Shown here: piece after piece, positions 29,553 through 38,658 of the stretch
Layout: each line of letters opens with the position of its first letter
How positions within the stretch are numbered: the stretch's first letter is position 1
Origin: Azospirillum formosense
GTDB lineage: Bacteria > Pseudomonadota > Alphaproteobacteria > Azospirillales > Azospirillaceae
Length of the DNA stretch: 64,000 bases
Direction of reading: 5' to 3'
Assembly: GCF_040500525.1 (NCBI RefSeq)
Contig: NZ_CP159402.1
Coordinates: 186,001-250,000, forward strand
Program-made: the position numbers and the translations under genes
The notes under the pieces: generated by a model
Told to the model about the DNA's origin: nothing
The model's input: only the letters and a program-made list of their open reading frames with translations
Databases searched by the model: none

Positions 29553-29932
29553 TGCTGCCGGGCGCGCATCCCGACACATCGGGATGCACGCTTTGGAATG
29601 CACGCTGGGCCCACAGACGGCGGGCGCGGACATCCGGCCGCTTGCCTTCGCCGGCATGGGCCTGCGGGTCCGCCGTCGCGGCCCTTGCCGTCCGCGTTTG
29701 ATGCGCGTTGGATGGAATGGCCATTCCCAAGTGGAAAGGCCGTTTCGTCCGCGTCTTCCGCTGATGCCGAGCGGTGCGACGCTGTGTCCGCCCCTCTCAT
29801 CGGGGTTGCGCCATAAATAATATGGTGTACAAAAAATAGTGTTACTATGAGTTGTGCAACCGATCCCACAGCCGCGCTTCGTTGCGGTGCTCCGCTGTGG
29901 TGATCCTGCGGCAGCATTTGGCGGAGCCGACC
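29553..29932. other. Intergenic region before the first TctC gene
   Basis: About 380 bases with no convincing gene. The first half is GC-rich. The segment 29810-29860 is markedly AT-rich and probably holds the promoter of the TctC gene; it contains the candidate operator at 29822. Confidence 0.5.
29822..29832. promoter_or_regulatory. Candidate GntR-type operator
   Basis: ATGGTGTACAA resembles the TGGTnnACCA sites of FadR/VanR-type GntR regulators and lies about 100 bp before the TctC start. A related ATGGTGCATACAA sits at 36308-36320 upstream of the RraA gene. Confidence 0.25.
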
Positions 29933-30904
29933 ATGAAAGCCAGACGTTTCATTTCCAGCCTGCTGACCTCCTGTGCCCTGTTGCTGGGCGCGACGGCGGC
30001 CCAGGCCGCCTATCCGGAGAAGCCGATCACCATGATCGTCGCCTACGGGGCGGGCGGATCGACCGACGTGACCGCGCGCATGCTGGCGCCCTTCATCGAG
30101 AAATATCTGGGCGGCGGCGCGCGGATCGTGGTGATGAACCGCGGCGGCGCCGGGGGGGAGATCGGCTTCGCGGCCATCGCCGACGCCACGCCGGACGGCT
30201 ACACCATCGGCTTCATCAACACGCCGAACGTCGTCACCATCCCGATCGAGCGCAATGCCCGCTTCACGCTCGACCGGCTGGACCCGCTGGTCAACGTCGT
30301 CGACGACCCGGGGATCATGACGGTCCACGGCGACAGCCCCTACAAGACGGTGGGGGATCTGGTCGCCCAGGCCAAGGCCAACCCGAACACCATCACGCTG
30401 GGCTCCACCGGCGTCGGGTCGGACGACCATCTGGCCATGCTGCTGCTCCAGCGGCAGGCCAACGTCCGCTTCACCCATGTGCCCTTTCCGGGCAGCGCGG
30501 AGAACTACCGTTCCATGCTCGGCCGCCACACCCAGATCTGCGGCCAGAATCTCGGCGAGGGTCTGCGCGGCAAGGCCGGCGGCGACAACATCCGCATCCT
30601 CGGCGTGATGAGCACGCAGCGCTGGGACATGGCGCCCGACCTGCCGACCTTCAAGGAACTGGGCTACAACATCACCATGGCGTCGCTGCGCGGCATCGGC
30701 GCGCCGAAGGGCCTGCCGCCGGAGATCCGCGCCAAGCTGGTCGATGCGGTGACCAAGGCCGCCAACGACCCGGACTTCCAGAGCAAGGCCCGCGACACCT
30801 ACCAGCCGCTGCGCATTCTCGACTCCGAGGCCTTCGCCGCGGAGCTGAAGGAGCTGGACGGCGACTTCCGCAACCTCTGGCGCGAGTTCCCCTGGTTGAA
30901 ATGA
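29933..30904 (+). CDS. TctC-family tripartite transporter substrate-binding protein (copy 1)
   Basis: A 323-residue periplasmic binding protein of the Bug/TctC family, which bind citrate, aromatic or other carboxylates for TctAB permeases. A signal peptide covers residues 1 to about 23 (LLTSCALLLGATAAQA). The mature part begins AYPEKPITMIVAYGAGGSTD, the canonical start whose main-chain atoms grip a carboxylate, and has NRGGAGGEIG. The ATG at 29933 places the signal peptide correctly. It is closely related throughout to the copy at 32853. No tctA or tctB gene is nearby. Confidence 0.95.
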   Translation: MKARRFISSLLTSCALLLGATAAQAAYPEKPITMIVAYGAGGSTDVTARMLAPFIEKYLGGGARIVVMNRGGAGGEIGFAAIADATPDGYTIGFINTPNVVTIPIERNARFTLDRLDPLVNVVDDPGIMTVHGDSPYKTVGDLVAQAKANPNTITLGSTGVGSDDHLAMLLLQRQANVRFTHVPFPGSAENYRSMLGRHTQICGQNLGEGLRGKAGGDNIRILGVMSTQRWDMAPDLPTFKELGYNITMASLRGIGAPKGLPPEIRAKLVDAVTKAANDPDFQSKARDTYQPLRILDSEAFAAELKELDGDFRNLWREFPWLK

Positions 30905-30935
30905 CCGGGTGAGGCGGACGGGACAGGCCGCATGG

Positions 30936-30972
30936 AAAAGGCCCCTCCTCCACAGGGAAGAGGGGCCTTTTT
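30936..30972. terminator. Bidirectional Rho-independent terminator
   Basis: AAAAGGCCCCTC and GAGGGGCCTTTT pair perfectly across a 12-base loop, with a T-run on each strand. It sits between the convergent TctC and chemoreceptor genes and can serve both. Confidence 0.9.
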
Positions 30973-30987
30973 GATGGGCGGTGCGGG

Positions 30988-32685
30988 TCAGGCCGCGGTG
31001 ATGCGGGTGATAAAGGCTTCGATCTCGTTGTCCAGCCGGTTGAAGCTGCGCGACAGCTCCTCCGTCGTGGTCTGGACGGCGCCGGCGGAATGGCCGGTGG
31101 TTTCCGCCGCCTGCTGCACCAGCCGCATCTCCTGGAGCACGGCCACCGTGTCGGTGGCGGCGCGCTGCGAGCGCTCGCTGATGTCGCGGGTGGCGGCGTC
31201 CTGCTCCTCCACCGCCGCGGCGACGGTGCTGAGCGATTCGTCCACCTGCCGGATGGTGTTGACGATGGCGCGGATGGCGTTGACCGCCGCGGTGGTCGCC
31301 GCCTGCACCGCCGCGATCTCCGCGCCGATCTCGTCGGTCGCCTTGGCGGTCTGGTTGGCGAGGCTCTTGACCTCCTGCGCCACCACGGCGAAGCCCTTGC
31401 CGGCCTCGCCCGCGCGGGCCGCCTCGATGGTGGCGTTCAGCGCCAGCAGGTTGGTCTGGCCGGCGATGTTGTTGATGAGGCCCACCACCTCCTCGATCTT
31501 CCGGCTGGCCTCGCTGAGGCCCTGGACGATGGAGTCGGTCCGCCCGGCCTCGTCCACCGCGCCGCGGGCGAGCTGGGTCGACTGGGTGATGGAGCGGGTG
31601 ATCTCGTCGATGGAGGCGCGGAGCTGCTCGGCCCCGGCGGCGACGCTCTCCACCTCGCTGGTCGCCTCCTGCACGGCGTGGGCGACCGAGTCGCTGTGGT
31701 GGCTGGTCTGACGGGCGTTCTCCAGCATGACGTTGGCTTCGCCGCGCATGGAGTTGGCGGAGCGCACCACCTCGCCCATCATCGCCTTGACGGACGCCTC
31801 CAGGTCGGCGGCGAGGCTGTTCATGGCCCGGCGCTGCTCCTCGGTGGCGCGGGTGCGCATGGCCTCCTGCTCGCGGGCCATCTCCTGGACGCGCAGCGCG
31901 TTCTCCTTGAAGACGCGGACGGTGCGGGCCATCTGGCCGATCTCGTCGCCGCGCTCGGCGGCGGGCACCTCGTCCTCCAGCCGGCCCTGGGCGAGCCGTT
32001 CCATCACCGTGGTCAGGCGGACCACCGGGCGGGCGATGTTGAAGCCGATGAACAGCGCCACGCCCACCGTGATCAGCAGGGCGACGATCGCCGAGGCGAT
32101 GAAGGCCTGGGTGGTCGCGTCGACCGACGCGTTCACGTTGGCGTAGGCGTCGGCCGATTGCTGACGCTGGTAGGTCAGGTAATCGCGCGAGGTGCCGTTC
32201 AGGCGCCCGTAGGCCGCCTGGACCTCCTGCAGGAAGTCGAGCGGATCGACGCCCATCTTCAGCAGGTCGAGGAAGCTGGTCACCTTCGCCTGGTAGGCGG
32301 CGGTGTCGGAACCGAAGCGCTGGAGGATCTGCCCCTCCTCCTCGGTCGCGGCCGACTGGCCCTTCATCTTGTCCGCCTGGACCTTCAGCTTGGAGAGCTG
32401 TTCGGTCAGGGCCTTCGCCTCATCCTCGACCGCCTTGGGGGAGGCGTTGGCGGTGCTGAGGATCACCGTCCGGTAGAGGCCGGCGTGGGCGACGGTCAGC
32501 GTGTCGGTCAACGCCTGGACATCCGCTTCCCGCGTGAAGGAGCGGTTGAACAGCGTGTCCAGCAGGCGTGACTGTTCCGTGATGGCGGAGCCGCCGAGCA
32601 ACGCGATGGCAAGCATGCCCAGGATCGCTGTCGCCGCCGGGATTCCCATTTTGGTGGGAATGTGGAGGTGATTGAGGAAAGTCAT
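30988..32685 (-). CDS. Methyl-accepting chemotaxis protein
   Basis: A 565-residue chemoreceptor. The first membrane span is about residues 13-35, a periplasmic four-helix-bundle type sensor region runs to about 190, and the second span ([20 protein letters not shown]) follows. HAMP ([20 protein letters not shown]) and the cytoplasmic signalling domain come next, with the hairpin tip [19 protein letters not shown]. No C-terminal CheR-tethering pentapeptide is present. It stands between two paralogous TctC binding proteins, which makes a carboxylate-related ligand, direct or via a TctC protein, a reasonable guess. Confidence 0.95.
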   Translation of the reverse strand: MTFLNHLHIPTKMGIPAATAILGMLAIALLGGSAITEQSRLLDTLFNRSFTREADVQALTDTLTVAHAGLYRTVILSTANASPKAVEDEAKALTEQLSKLKVQADKMKGQSAATEEEGQILQRFGSDTAAYQAKVTSFLDLLKMGVDPLDFLQEVQAAYGRLNGTSRDYLTYQRQQSADAYANVNASVDATTQAFIASAIVALLITVGVALFIGFNIARPVVRLTTVMERLAQGRLEDEVPAAERGDEIGQMARTVRVFKENALRVQEMAREQEAMRTRATEEQRRAMNSLAADLEASVKAMMGEVVRSANSMRGEANVMLENARQTSHHSDSVAHAVQEATSEVESVAAGAEQLRASIDEITRSITQSTQLARGAVDEAGRTDSIVQGLSEASRKIEEVVGLINNIAGQTNLLALNATIEAARAGEAGKGFAVVAQEVKSLANQTAKATDEIGAEIAAVQAATTAAVNAIRAIVNTIRQVDESLSTVAAAVEEQDAATRDISERSQRAATDTVAVLQEMRLVQQAAETTGHSAGAVQTTTEELSRSFNRLDNEIEAFITRITAA

Positions 32686-32852
32686 GGAGCACCTGCTTCA
32701 GCCATTGGCCGGTCCGTTGGCGCCGGATGGTCAGCCGGATGGTCATGGGGGCTGGAACCGCACCCGGCACCGGCCGGCGGCCGGCGGCGGGCGGTTTCGG
32801 GGATGGGCGGCACCCGGACGGACCAATCCGCCCGGGTCGCTTCAGCCCCGGA

Positions 32853-33836
32853 TCACTTCAGCCAGGGCGACGACTGCCACAGAGACTTCAGCTCGGTGTC
32901 GAGCTGCTTCAGCTCCGCCGCGAAGGCGTCGGGGCTGAGGACGCGCAGCGGCTGGAAGGTTTCCTTGGCCTCGGCCTTCGCGATGAACTCCGGATCGGTC
33001 GCGGCCTTGGTGACGGCGTCCACCAGCTTGGCGCGGACATCGGCGGGCAGGCCCTTCGGCGCGCAGACGCCGCGCAGCGAGGCCATCAGCACCGGGTAGC
33101 CCTGCTCGGCGAAGGTCGGGATGTCCGGGGCGGCCTTCCAGCGCTCCTTGCTCATCACGCCGAGCACGCGGATCTGGTCGGAGGCCTGGCCGCGCAGCCC
33201 TTCGCCGAGATTCTGGCCGCTGATCTGGATCTTCTTGGCGAGCATCGCCTTGTAGTTGGCGGCGGAGCCGGAGAAGGGCACATGGGTGAACTGCACGCCC
33301 GCCTGGCGCTGCACCAGCAGCATGGCGAGCTGGTCGTCCGAGCCCACGCCGGTGGTGCCGACGGTGACGGTGTTCGGGTTGGCCTTGGCGTGCTCCACGA
33401 CGTCCTTCAGCGTCTTGAAGGCGCTGTCGCCGGGAACGCTCCACACGCCGGGATCGTCGACGACGTTGACCAGCGGGTCCAGCCGGTCCGCCGAGAAGCG
33501 GGCCTGACGCTCGATCGGGATCGACACCATGTTCGGCGTGTTGCAGAAGCCGATGGAATAGCCGTCGGGCGCGGCGTCGGCGATGGCCGCGAAGCCGATC
33601 TCGCCGCCGGCGCCAGGCTTGTTCACCACTTCGATCCGGGCGCCGCCCAGATGCTTCTCGATGAAGGGAGCCAGCAGGCGCGCGGTCACGTCGGTCGACC
33701 CGCCGGCGTCGTAGGCGACGACCACGGTGATCGGCTTCTCCGGATAGGCGGCCCGGGCCGTCGACAGAGCGGTCGTCGACATGGCCAGCGCCAGGGTCCC
33801 GGTCGCCAGCGCCAGGAACTTGCTGCGAATGATCAT
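32853..33836 (-). CDS. TctC-family tripartite transporter substrate-binding protein (copy 2)
   Basis: A 327-residue periplasmic binding protein, paralogous to the copy at 29933 along its whole length (shared AYPEKPIT, VAY-AGGSTDVTAR, GAGGEIGFAAIADA, SLWQSSPWLK-like end). The signal peptide ends near [13 protein letters not shown] provides a ribosome site before the ATG. It is on the same strand as the chemoreceptor 167 bp downstream, and the two may share a transcript. No TctA/TctB membrane subunits lie in the window, so it is an orphan binding protein; the ligand is presumably a small carboxylate. Confidence 0.95.
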   Translation of the reverse strand: MIIRSKFLALATGTLALAMSTTALSTARAAYPEKPITVVVAYDAGGSTDVTARLLAPFIEKHLGGARIEVVNKPGAGGEIGFAAIADAAPDGYSIGFCNTPNMVSIPIERQARFSADRLDPLVNVVDDPGVWSVPGDSAFKTLKDVVEHAKANPNTVTVGTTGVGSDDQLAMLLVQRQAGVQFTHVPFSGSAANYKAMLAKKIQISGQNLGEGLRGQASDQIRVLGVMSKERWKAAPDIPTFAEQGYPVLMASLRGVCAPKGLPADVRAKLVDAVTKAATDPEFIAKAEAKETFQPLRVLSPDAFAAELKQLDTELKSLWQSSPWLK

Positions 33837-34381
33837 CTGGATGCCCTTCTTTCCTGCGGTATTGCGGAAGTCCCCCTTGCCCGCGGGCGCGGTGGGGTCC
33901 CGGGAGTTCCCGCCCGTCCCGATGCGGACACAGGCTGGAACTCCTTTCCTGAAATTCTCGTAAAGATGGATCGGCGGGTATTTGTCGTCATCGAAGCTTG
34001 TCGGTCAAAAACGACACGAAATCCCGTCTCGTCCTGCGACGAGAGGGGCGCATACTTCAGTATGTCTTTTATCGCGGATGACCGATCCCTTCGCCGGCGC
34101 TGCGGCGGGCTCCGATCGTGAGTCTCGGACAAAGGAGCGGTTCATAGACAAAACGCCATCAAATCGATCCAGCGAGGCGTTTTTGTCGCCTCGTGGTGGA
34201 AGATACAACGTAGTTGTTCGTGCATCAATCGTGATGGCCGCTGCGATTTCTCCGAAGTTTCGGTGATTTTCGGATAATGCCGTCCGTTTGGCCCGGCTCT
34301 GCGGACTTCGGCGCGACCGGGATCGGAAGGGAAGCGTCAAATGGACGCATAATGAAACAGCCCTGCGGCGAAATGACCGAG
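33837..34381. other. Long intergenic region between TctC copy 2 and the AEC carrier
   Basis: About 545 bases without a convincing gene. It is richer in A and T than its neighbours, holds a small hairpin (CTCGTC/GACGAG, 34028-34043) and another with a T-rich loop at 34173-34193. On the minus strand TTGACC near 34004 could be part of the TctC promoter. Confidence 0.5.
34173..34193. other. 7-bp hairpin in the intergenic region
   Basis: CGAGGCG and CGCCTCG form a perfect stem around TTTTTGT. No T-run after the stem; role unknown. Confidence 0.4.
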
Positions 34382-35311
34382 TCAGCCCATCGCCACCATG
34401 AAGGCGACGGAAATCGAGATCGGCGACATCAGGGTGGACAGCAGGAGCGACATGGACACCAGCTCCCGCCCCGTCTGGTAGCGCTCGGCGAAGGCGTAGA
34501 CGTTGACGCCGATGGGCAGCGCCGCCGCGGTCACGGCCGGGGCCAGCCAGTCCGGCGGCAGGTGGAACACCTCCACCGCCAGCACCCAGGTCAGCAGCGG
34601 GTGCAGGACCGTCTTCATCACCGCCAGGACCAGCGCCTGGCCGAACTTGCCGGACAGCCTCCCGAAGGACAGGGAGGTGCCCAGCGTGAAGCAGGCGCAG
34701 GGCAGGACGGTGGCCGCGGCGTAGTCCGCCGCCTTCATGACCGCGTCCGGCACATGGACGCCGCTCAGGTTGAAGCCCATGCCGACGACGATCGACAGGA
34801 TCATCGGGCTGAGCAGGGTTGCCTTGACGGCGTTGACCGCGGCGGCGACCGGCCGCCCGCCCGCCGTCCGCTGCGCCTCGGCGATCATCGTCGCCGTGGT
34901 GAAGAGCAGCGGCGACTGGAACAGGATCAGCAGCATCACCGGGATGGCCACCGACGATCCGTAGGCGTCCATCAGGATCGGCGCGCCGAGCAGGCCGATG
35001 GAGGAGAAGGAGGGGGCGAAGCCACCGATCGCCGCCTCGTCCCGCCGCCGGATGGACAGCATCCAGGCGGCGCCCAGCGCGAAGATGATGAAGGCCGCGA
35101 CGAAGAAGGACGCCACGAAGCCCCATTCGATGGGATCGGGGATCTTCGCCTTGGCCATCGCCGCGAACAGCAGCGCCGGCAGGGCGTAGATGCCGAGAAA
35201 GCGCGACAGCCCCTGAGCCGCCGTGTTGCTGAAATTGCCCGATTTACCGGCGTAGAAGCCGAGCGCGACCAGGACGAACATCGGCAGCACGATTTGAAAG
35301 ATCAGCGTCAT
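34382..35311 (-). CDS. AEC family transporter (auxin efflux carrier/malonate-type)
   Basis: A 309-residue membrane protein with about ten predicted spans in two five-span halves. It begins LIFQIVLPMFVLVALGFYAGK, typical of the AEC family, and has a central hydrophilic loop (EAQRTAGGRP). Bacterial AEC members carry malonate, malate or other carboxylates. It ends a minus-strand pair with the RraA-family gene 79 bp upstream, so the two may handle the same organic acid. Confidence 0.9.
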   Translation of the reverse strand: MTLIFQIVLPMFVLVALGFYAGKSGNFSNTAAQGLSRFLGIYALPALLFAAMAKAKIPDPIEWGFVASFFVAAFIIFALGAAWMLSIRRRDEAAIGGFAPSFSSIGLLGAPILMDAYGSSVAIPVMLLILFQSPLLFTTATMIAEAQRTAGGRPVAAAVNAVKATLLSPMILSIVVGMGFNLSGVHVPDAVMKAADYAAATVLPCACFTLGTSLSFGRLSGKFGQALVLAVMKTVLHPLLTWVLAVEVFHLPPDWLAPAVTAAALPIGVNVYAFAERYQTGRELVSMSLLLSTLMSPISISVAFMVAMG

Positions 35312-35390
35312 GGCGACGGAAACCGGTCGTTGGGGCGGCTCGAAGGGCTGTGCGGTTCGCCGGCGCGCGTGGTCCGGCGAAGGCCGGGGG

Positions 35391-36068
35391 TCAGCGCAGG
35401 CTGGGCGTCTCGACGATTTCCGGCTCCGGCACCCCCAGCACCTCCATCAGCGACTTGCCGGCGTCGAGCTGCTGCGACCACACCTTCTCCTTGGCCATCA
35501 GCTCCAGGCAGCGGCGCAGCACCTCGTCCATCACGGCCAGCGGCACCACGGTCACGCCGTCGTCGTCGCCGATGATCAGGTCGCCCGGGTTGACCACCAT
35601 GCCGCCGACGCCGGCCGGAACGTCCATCTTGCCGCCGAAGGCCTTGTGCGGGCCGCGCGGCACCGAGCCCTTGGCGAAGACCGGGAAGCCGATGGTCCGG
35701 ATTTCCTGGAGGTCGCGGACGGAGCCGTCGATCACCAGACCGCCCAGGCCGCGCGACTTGCAGCCGCGGACCACCCATTCGCCGGCCAGCGCCACCTCCT
35801 CCAGGCCGGCGCCGGCGACCACCACCACCTCGCCCGGCTCGGCCAGGCTGCAGGCGGTCAGCAGCATGCTGTTGTCGCCCGGCATCGACACGGCGGTGCG
35901 GGCCTGCCCGCAGATGCGCATCCCCGGGGCGCAGGGCTTGATCCGGGCGTCCATGCTCTGGCAGCGGTTCTGCACGTCGGACGCGATGCTGCTGGGGACC
36001 GTCTTCCAAATCTCCAGCATGTCCGGGGACAGGCGCGGAAAATTCACGATGTAGCGTTGCATGGCCAT
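35391..36068 (-). CDS. RraA family protein (HMG aldolase/oxaloacetate decarboxylase-like)
   Basis: A 225-residue protein. Members of this family with the motif seen here, GLGGLVIDGSVRDL (Arg and Asp of the pyruvate/metal site) followed by GDNSMLLTA upstream, act as class II 4-hydroxy-4-methyl-2-oxoglutarate aldolases and oxaloacetate decarboxylases; others only bind RNase E. The start at 36068 (MAMQRYIV) removes a long unrelated upstream frame. It lies upstream of the AEC carrier, which supports a catabolic rather than an RNase-inhibitor role. Confidence 0.85.
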   Translation of the reverse strand: MAMQRYIVNFPRLSPDMLEIWKTVPSSIASDVQNRCQSMDARIKPCAPGMRICGQARTAVSMPGDNSMLLTACSLAEPGEVVVVAGAGLEEVALAGEWVVRGCKSRGLGGLVIDGSVRDLQEIRTIGFPVFAKGSVPRGPHKAFGGKMDVPAGVGGMVVNPGDLIIGDDDGVTVVPLAVMDEVLRRCLELMAKEKVWSQQLDAGKSLMEVLGVPEPEIVETPSLR

Positions 36069-36663
36069 GGGAGGGACCTCGTCGTCTGGATGGGTTGCCG
36101 TCTGGGCTGGCTTATCGTCTGGGCTGTACGAAGCAGGGCTTGGAAGCGCGACCAGCGGCACCGCCGGTCGCAGCGCGACGGCAGCGGAGCCGGTGACGAT
36201 CAGGCGGGGGAGGGCCGGTGTTGCCGAAGCGGCGGACGCCGACCGGACAGGAGCGTCCTGTCCGGGAAAATCACGGGCTCGGCCCGTCCGACGCCACCGG
36301 ACCATCCATGGTGCATACAACCCTAATCGGATAGAAGTTCTATTTGTTTCGCATTTGAAGCATAGTCTTTCGGACGGTCATACGCAAGTAGGTTGCCAAG
36401 GCGTAAATTAATTCACGTTATCATATGGGGTATGTGCGCAAGGAATGACCTACGAAGGCATGCTGTTTCTGGTCTTTGACGCCTTGAGGTTGCGGTTTCT
36501 GGCTCCGCCCGCCCTGTATGGCTGCGTTGGGACGGGGGTGGGAGCGTCGATGGCCAGGGCATCGGTTGCCGCCGGCGGCGTGCCGCGGCGCAGACTCGGC
36601 TTTGGAAGCCCGGGCGTCGGCTGCGGAATCGCAACGCGCGGGCAAGGGGAGCGGCCCGGAGGG
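36069..36663. other. Intergenic region between the RraA gene and tRNA-Gly
   Basis: About 600 bases with no supported gene. The part 36310-36470 is AT-rich and probably carries the promoter of the RraA-AEC pair. It includes the dyad at 36402 and an ATGGTGCATACAA element at 36308. Short open frames here overlap the tRNA and look spurious. Confidence 0.5.
36402..36417. promoter_or_regulatory. 16-bp near-palindrome, candidate operator
   Basis: CGTAAATTAATTCACG matches its reverse complement at 14 of 16 positions. AT-rich centre in a GC-rich genome, about 340 bp before the RraA start. Confidence 0.35.
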
Positions 36664-36701
36664 AAAAACGAAAAAGGCCGGCACCCGAAGGTCCAGCCTT
36701 T
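36664..36701 (-). terminator. Rho-independent terminator of tRNA-Gly
   Basis: On the minus strand AAAGGCTGG-ACC pairs with GGT-G-CCGGCCTTT across a TTCG tetraloop, with one bulged G, and TTTTTCGTTTTT follows. It lies about 50 bp after the tRNA. Confidence 0.85.
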
Positions 36702-36752
36702 CCATCAACCGTCCTGTTTCCCTCCGAAGGACCACCGCCTCCGTCGGGAGAA

Positions 36753-36827
36753 TGGAGCGGGCGAAGGGATTCGAACCCTCGACCCCAACCTTGGCAAGGT
36801 TGTGCTCTACCCCTGAGCTACGCCCGC
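36753..36827 (-). tRNA. tRNA-Gly (GCC)
   Basis: A 75-base tRNA with encoded CCA. Acceptor stem GCGGGCG/CGCCCGC with discriminator T, D arm GCTC-AGGGGTA-GAGC, anticodon stem-loop CAACC-TTGCCAA-GGTTG giving anticodon GCC, and T arm GGGTTCGAATCCC. It has its own promoter and terminator and decodes GGC/GGU, abundant in this genome. Confidence 0.97.
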
Positions 36828-36885
36828 GCTCCGTTTCGCTGCCGTTCGGACCCGTGTGTCGGTGCCGTCCGGCGGCGTGCGGCGG

Positions 36886-36913
36886 ACTATACTCATGGAT
36901 CGGCGCAATGCAA
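36886..36913 (-). promoter_or_regulatory. Sigma-70-type promoter of tRNA-Gly
   Basis: On the minus strand TTGCAT and TATAGT are 16 bases apart, with transcription expected to start about 50 bases before the mature tRNA end. Confidence 0.6.
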
Positions 36914-36977
36914 GCGTCATGTTTCACTTTTCTCGGGCGCCTCGACAGATTTTCCCCGCACCGCTAAAGATGGCGCC

Positions 36978-37544
36978 ATGGACACCCGCGACACCCCCGA
37001 GGGCAGGGCCGAGGAGCCGCTGCCGACGAGCCCGGAGCAGCTCCTGGAGCATCTCGCGGCGCTCGGCATCCGCACCGTGACCCACCGCCATCCGCCGCTG
37101 CACACGGTGGAGGAGAGCAAGGCGCTGCGCGGCGCGCTGCCCGGCGGGCATTGCAAGAACCTGTTCCTGAAGGACAAGAAGGAGCAGCACTGGCTGGTCG
37201 TCGCGCTGGAGGACGCGCGGGTCGAGCTGAACCGCTTCGACAAGGTGATCGGGTCGGCGCGGCTGTCCTTCGCCTCCGCCGACCGGCTGTGGCGGCATCT
37301 CGGCGTGCGGCCCGGCTCGGTCACGCCTTTCGCCGTGGTCAACGACCGCGAGCGGCGGGTGAGGGTGGTGCTGCAGGAGCAGATGCTGGCCCACGACCCG
37401 CTGAACTACCATCCGCTGCTGAACGACCGCACCACGGCCATCGCCGCCGCGGACCTGCTGCGCTTCCTGCGGGCCGGCGGGCACGAGCCGCTGATCGTGC
37501 CCTTCGGCGAGGACCCGCCGGACTCTCAGCCGACGCTTGCTTAA
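36978..37544 (+). CDS. ProX-type prolyl-tRNA editing/deacylase protein (YbaK/EbsC domain)
   Basis: A 188-residue stand-alone editing protein that hydrolyses Ala-tRNA(Pro) in trans. It shows THRHPPLHTVEES near the start, GGHCKNLFLKDKK, whose Lys positions the substrate, a VALEDARVELNRF segment and TPFAVVNDRERRV. That set matches ProXp-ala rather than YbaK, which edits Cys-tRNA(Pro). Starts 150 bp from the tRNA-Gly gene on the opposite strand. Followed by the thioredoxin-TPR gene after about 50 bp. Confidence 0.9.
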   Translation: MDTRDTPEGRAEEPLPTSPEQLLEHLAALGIRTVTHRHPPLHTVEESKALRGALPGGHCKNLFLKDKKEQHWLVVALEDARVELNRFDKVIGSARLSFASADRLWRHLGVRPGSVTPFAVVNDRERRVRVVLQEQMLAHDPLNYHPLLNDRTTAIAAADLLRFLRAGGHEPLIVPFGEDPPDSQPTLA

Positions 37545-37598
37545 CGCGCCCCGTGCGCTCATCTATCACGCGAGATCGCAAAGGGATACGTGACCGCC

Positions 37599-38549
37599 AT
37601 GTTCTCCATTCCGCCCGCCAACAAGCCCGTCGCCGCCGGTGCCGCTCCCGCCGCCGGTGACCTGATCAAGGACAGCAGCGACCGCGCCTTCATGGTCGAC
37701 GTCATCGAGGCGTCGCAGTCCGTGCCGGTGATCGTCGATTTCTGGGCGCCCTGGTGCGGCCCGTGCAAGCAGCTCGGCCCGATCCTGGAAAAGACGGTGC
37801 TGGCCGCGAAGGGCAAGGTGCGGCTGGTCAAGATCGACACCGACAAGGACCCGATGATCGCCTCGCAGCTCCGCGTGCAGTCGATCCCGGCGGTCTACGC
37901 CTTCTTCCAGGGACGTCCGGTGGACGGCTTCATGGGCGCCCTGCCGGAGTCGCAGGTGAAGGCCTTCGTGGAGAAGCTGGTGAAGCTGGCCGGCGCCGCG
38001 GGCGGCGGCGAGGGCGACATCATGGAGGAGGTGCTGGCCCAGGCCAAGGAGGCGCTGGAGGCCGGCGACACCCAGACCGCGTCGGAGATCTACGGCGAGA
38101 TCCTGCAGGCCGATCCGGAGAACCCGAACGCCGCCGCCTTCGCCGGGCTGGTCCGCTGCCTGATCGTCAACGACGAGCTGGACCGCGCCAAGCAGATGCT
38201 CGACAAGGTGCCGGAGCCGATCGCCAAGGACAAGGAGATCGCCGCGGTGCGCAGCGCGCTGGAGGTCGCCGAGCAGGCCGCCAACGCCGGCCCGATCCCG
38301 GAGCTGACGGAGAAGGTCGCCCGCAACCAGGACGACCACGAGGCCCGCTTCGACCTCGCGCTCGCCCTGTTCGCCGCCGGCCGGCGCGAGGCCGCGGTGG
38401 ACGAGCTTCTGGAGCTGGTGCGCCGCGACCGCGCCTGGAACGACGAGGCCGCCCGCAAGCAGCTCGTCAAGTTCTTCGAGGCCTTCGGCCCGACCGACCC
38501 GCTGACGGTGCAGAGCCGCCGCCGGCTGTCCTCGATCCTGTTCCGCTGA
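37599..38549 (+). CDS. cnoX: Thioredoxin-TPR chaperone CnoX (YbbN)
   Basis: A 316-residue cytosolic protein: thioredoxin domain (about 20-130) with an intact WCGPC site, Cys53 and Cys56, then TPR-like helical repeats and the Tetratricopeptide_20 style end (DDHEARFDLALALFAAGR, RRLSSILF). CnoX holds client proteins under oxidative stress and hands them to GroEL or DnaK. The E. coli protein lost the redox cysteines; the Caulobacter one kept them, and this one agrees with Caulobacter. An in-frame GTG at 37590 is a second possible start; AAGGGA lies nearer to it. Confidence 0.92.
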   Translation: MFSIPPANKPVAAGAAPAAGDLIKDSSDRAFMVDVIEASQSVPVIVDFWAPWCGPCKQLGPILEKTVLAAKGKVRLVKIDTDKDPMIASQLRVQSIPAVYAFFQGRPVDGFMGALPESQVKAFVEKLVKLAGAAGGGEGDIMEEVLAQAKEALEAGDTQTASEIYGEILQADPENPNAAAFAGLVRCLIVNDELDRAKQMLDKVPEPIAKDKEIAAVRSALEVAEQAANAGPIPELTEKVARNQDDHEARFDLALALFAAGRREAAVDELLELVRRDRAWNDEAARKQLVKFFEAFGPTDPLTVQSRRRLSSILFR

Positions 38550-38555
38550 TCACGG

Positions 38556-38589
38556 GCCGGCGGCGCGGAACCGTCTCCGCGCCGCCGCC
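38556..38589 (+). terminator. Long GC hairpin after cnoX, terminator-like
   Basis: GCCGGCGGCGCGGA and TCCGCGCCGCCGGC form a perfect 14-bp stem around ACCGTC, right after the cnoX stop. No T-run follows, so it may stop or protect transcripts rather than be a classic terminator. Confidence 0.5.
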
Positions 38590-38658
38590 GGCACCGTTCC
38601 AGGCCGCTTCGTTCGCGGCCGCTCTGTTCGCCGTGTCCGGGGGTTCTATATTCGTCGC

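Noticed and set aside
29852..29932. Upstream start for the TctC protein
   Set aside because: It would put 27 residues before the signal peptide; MKARRFISSLLTSC is the proper export start.
36421..36927. Several short open frames on both strands around the tRNA-Gly gene
   Set aside because: They run through the tRNA and its terminator and have no ribosome sites.
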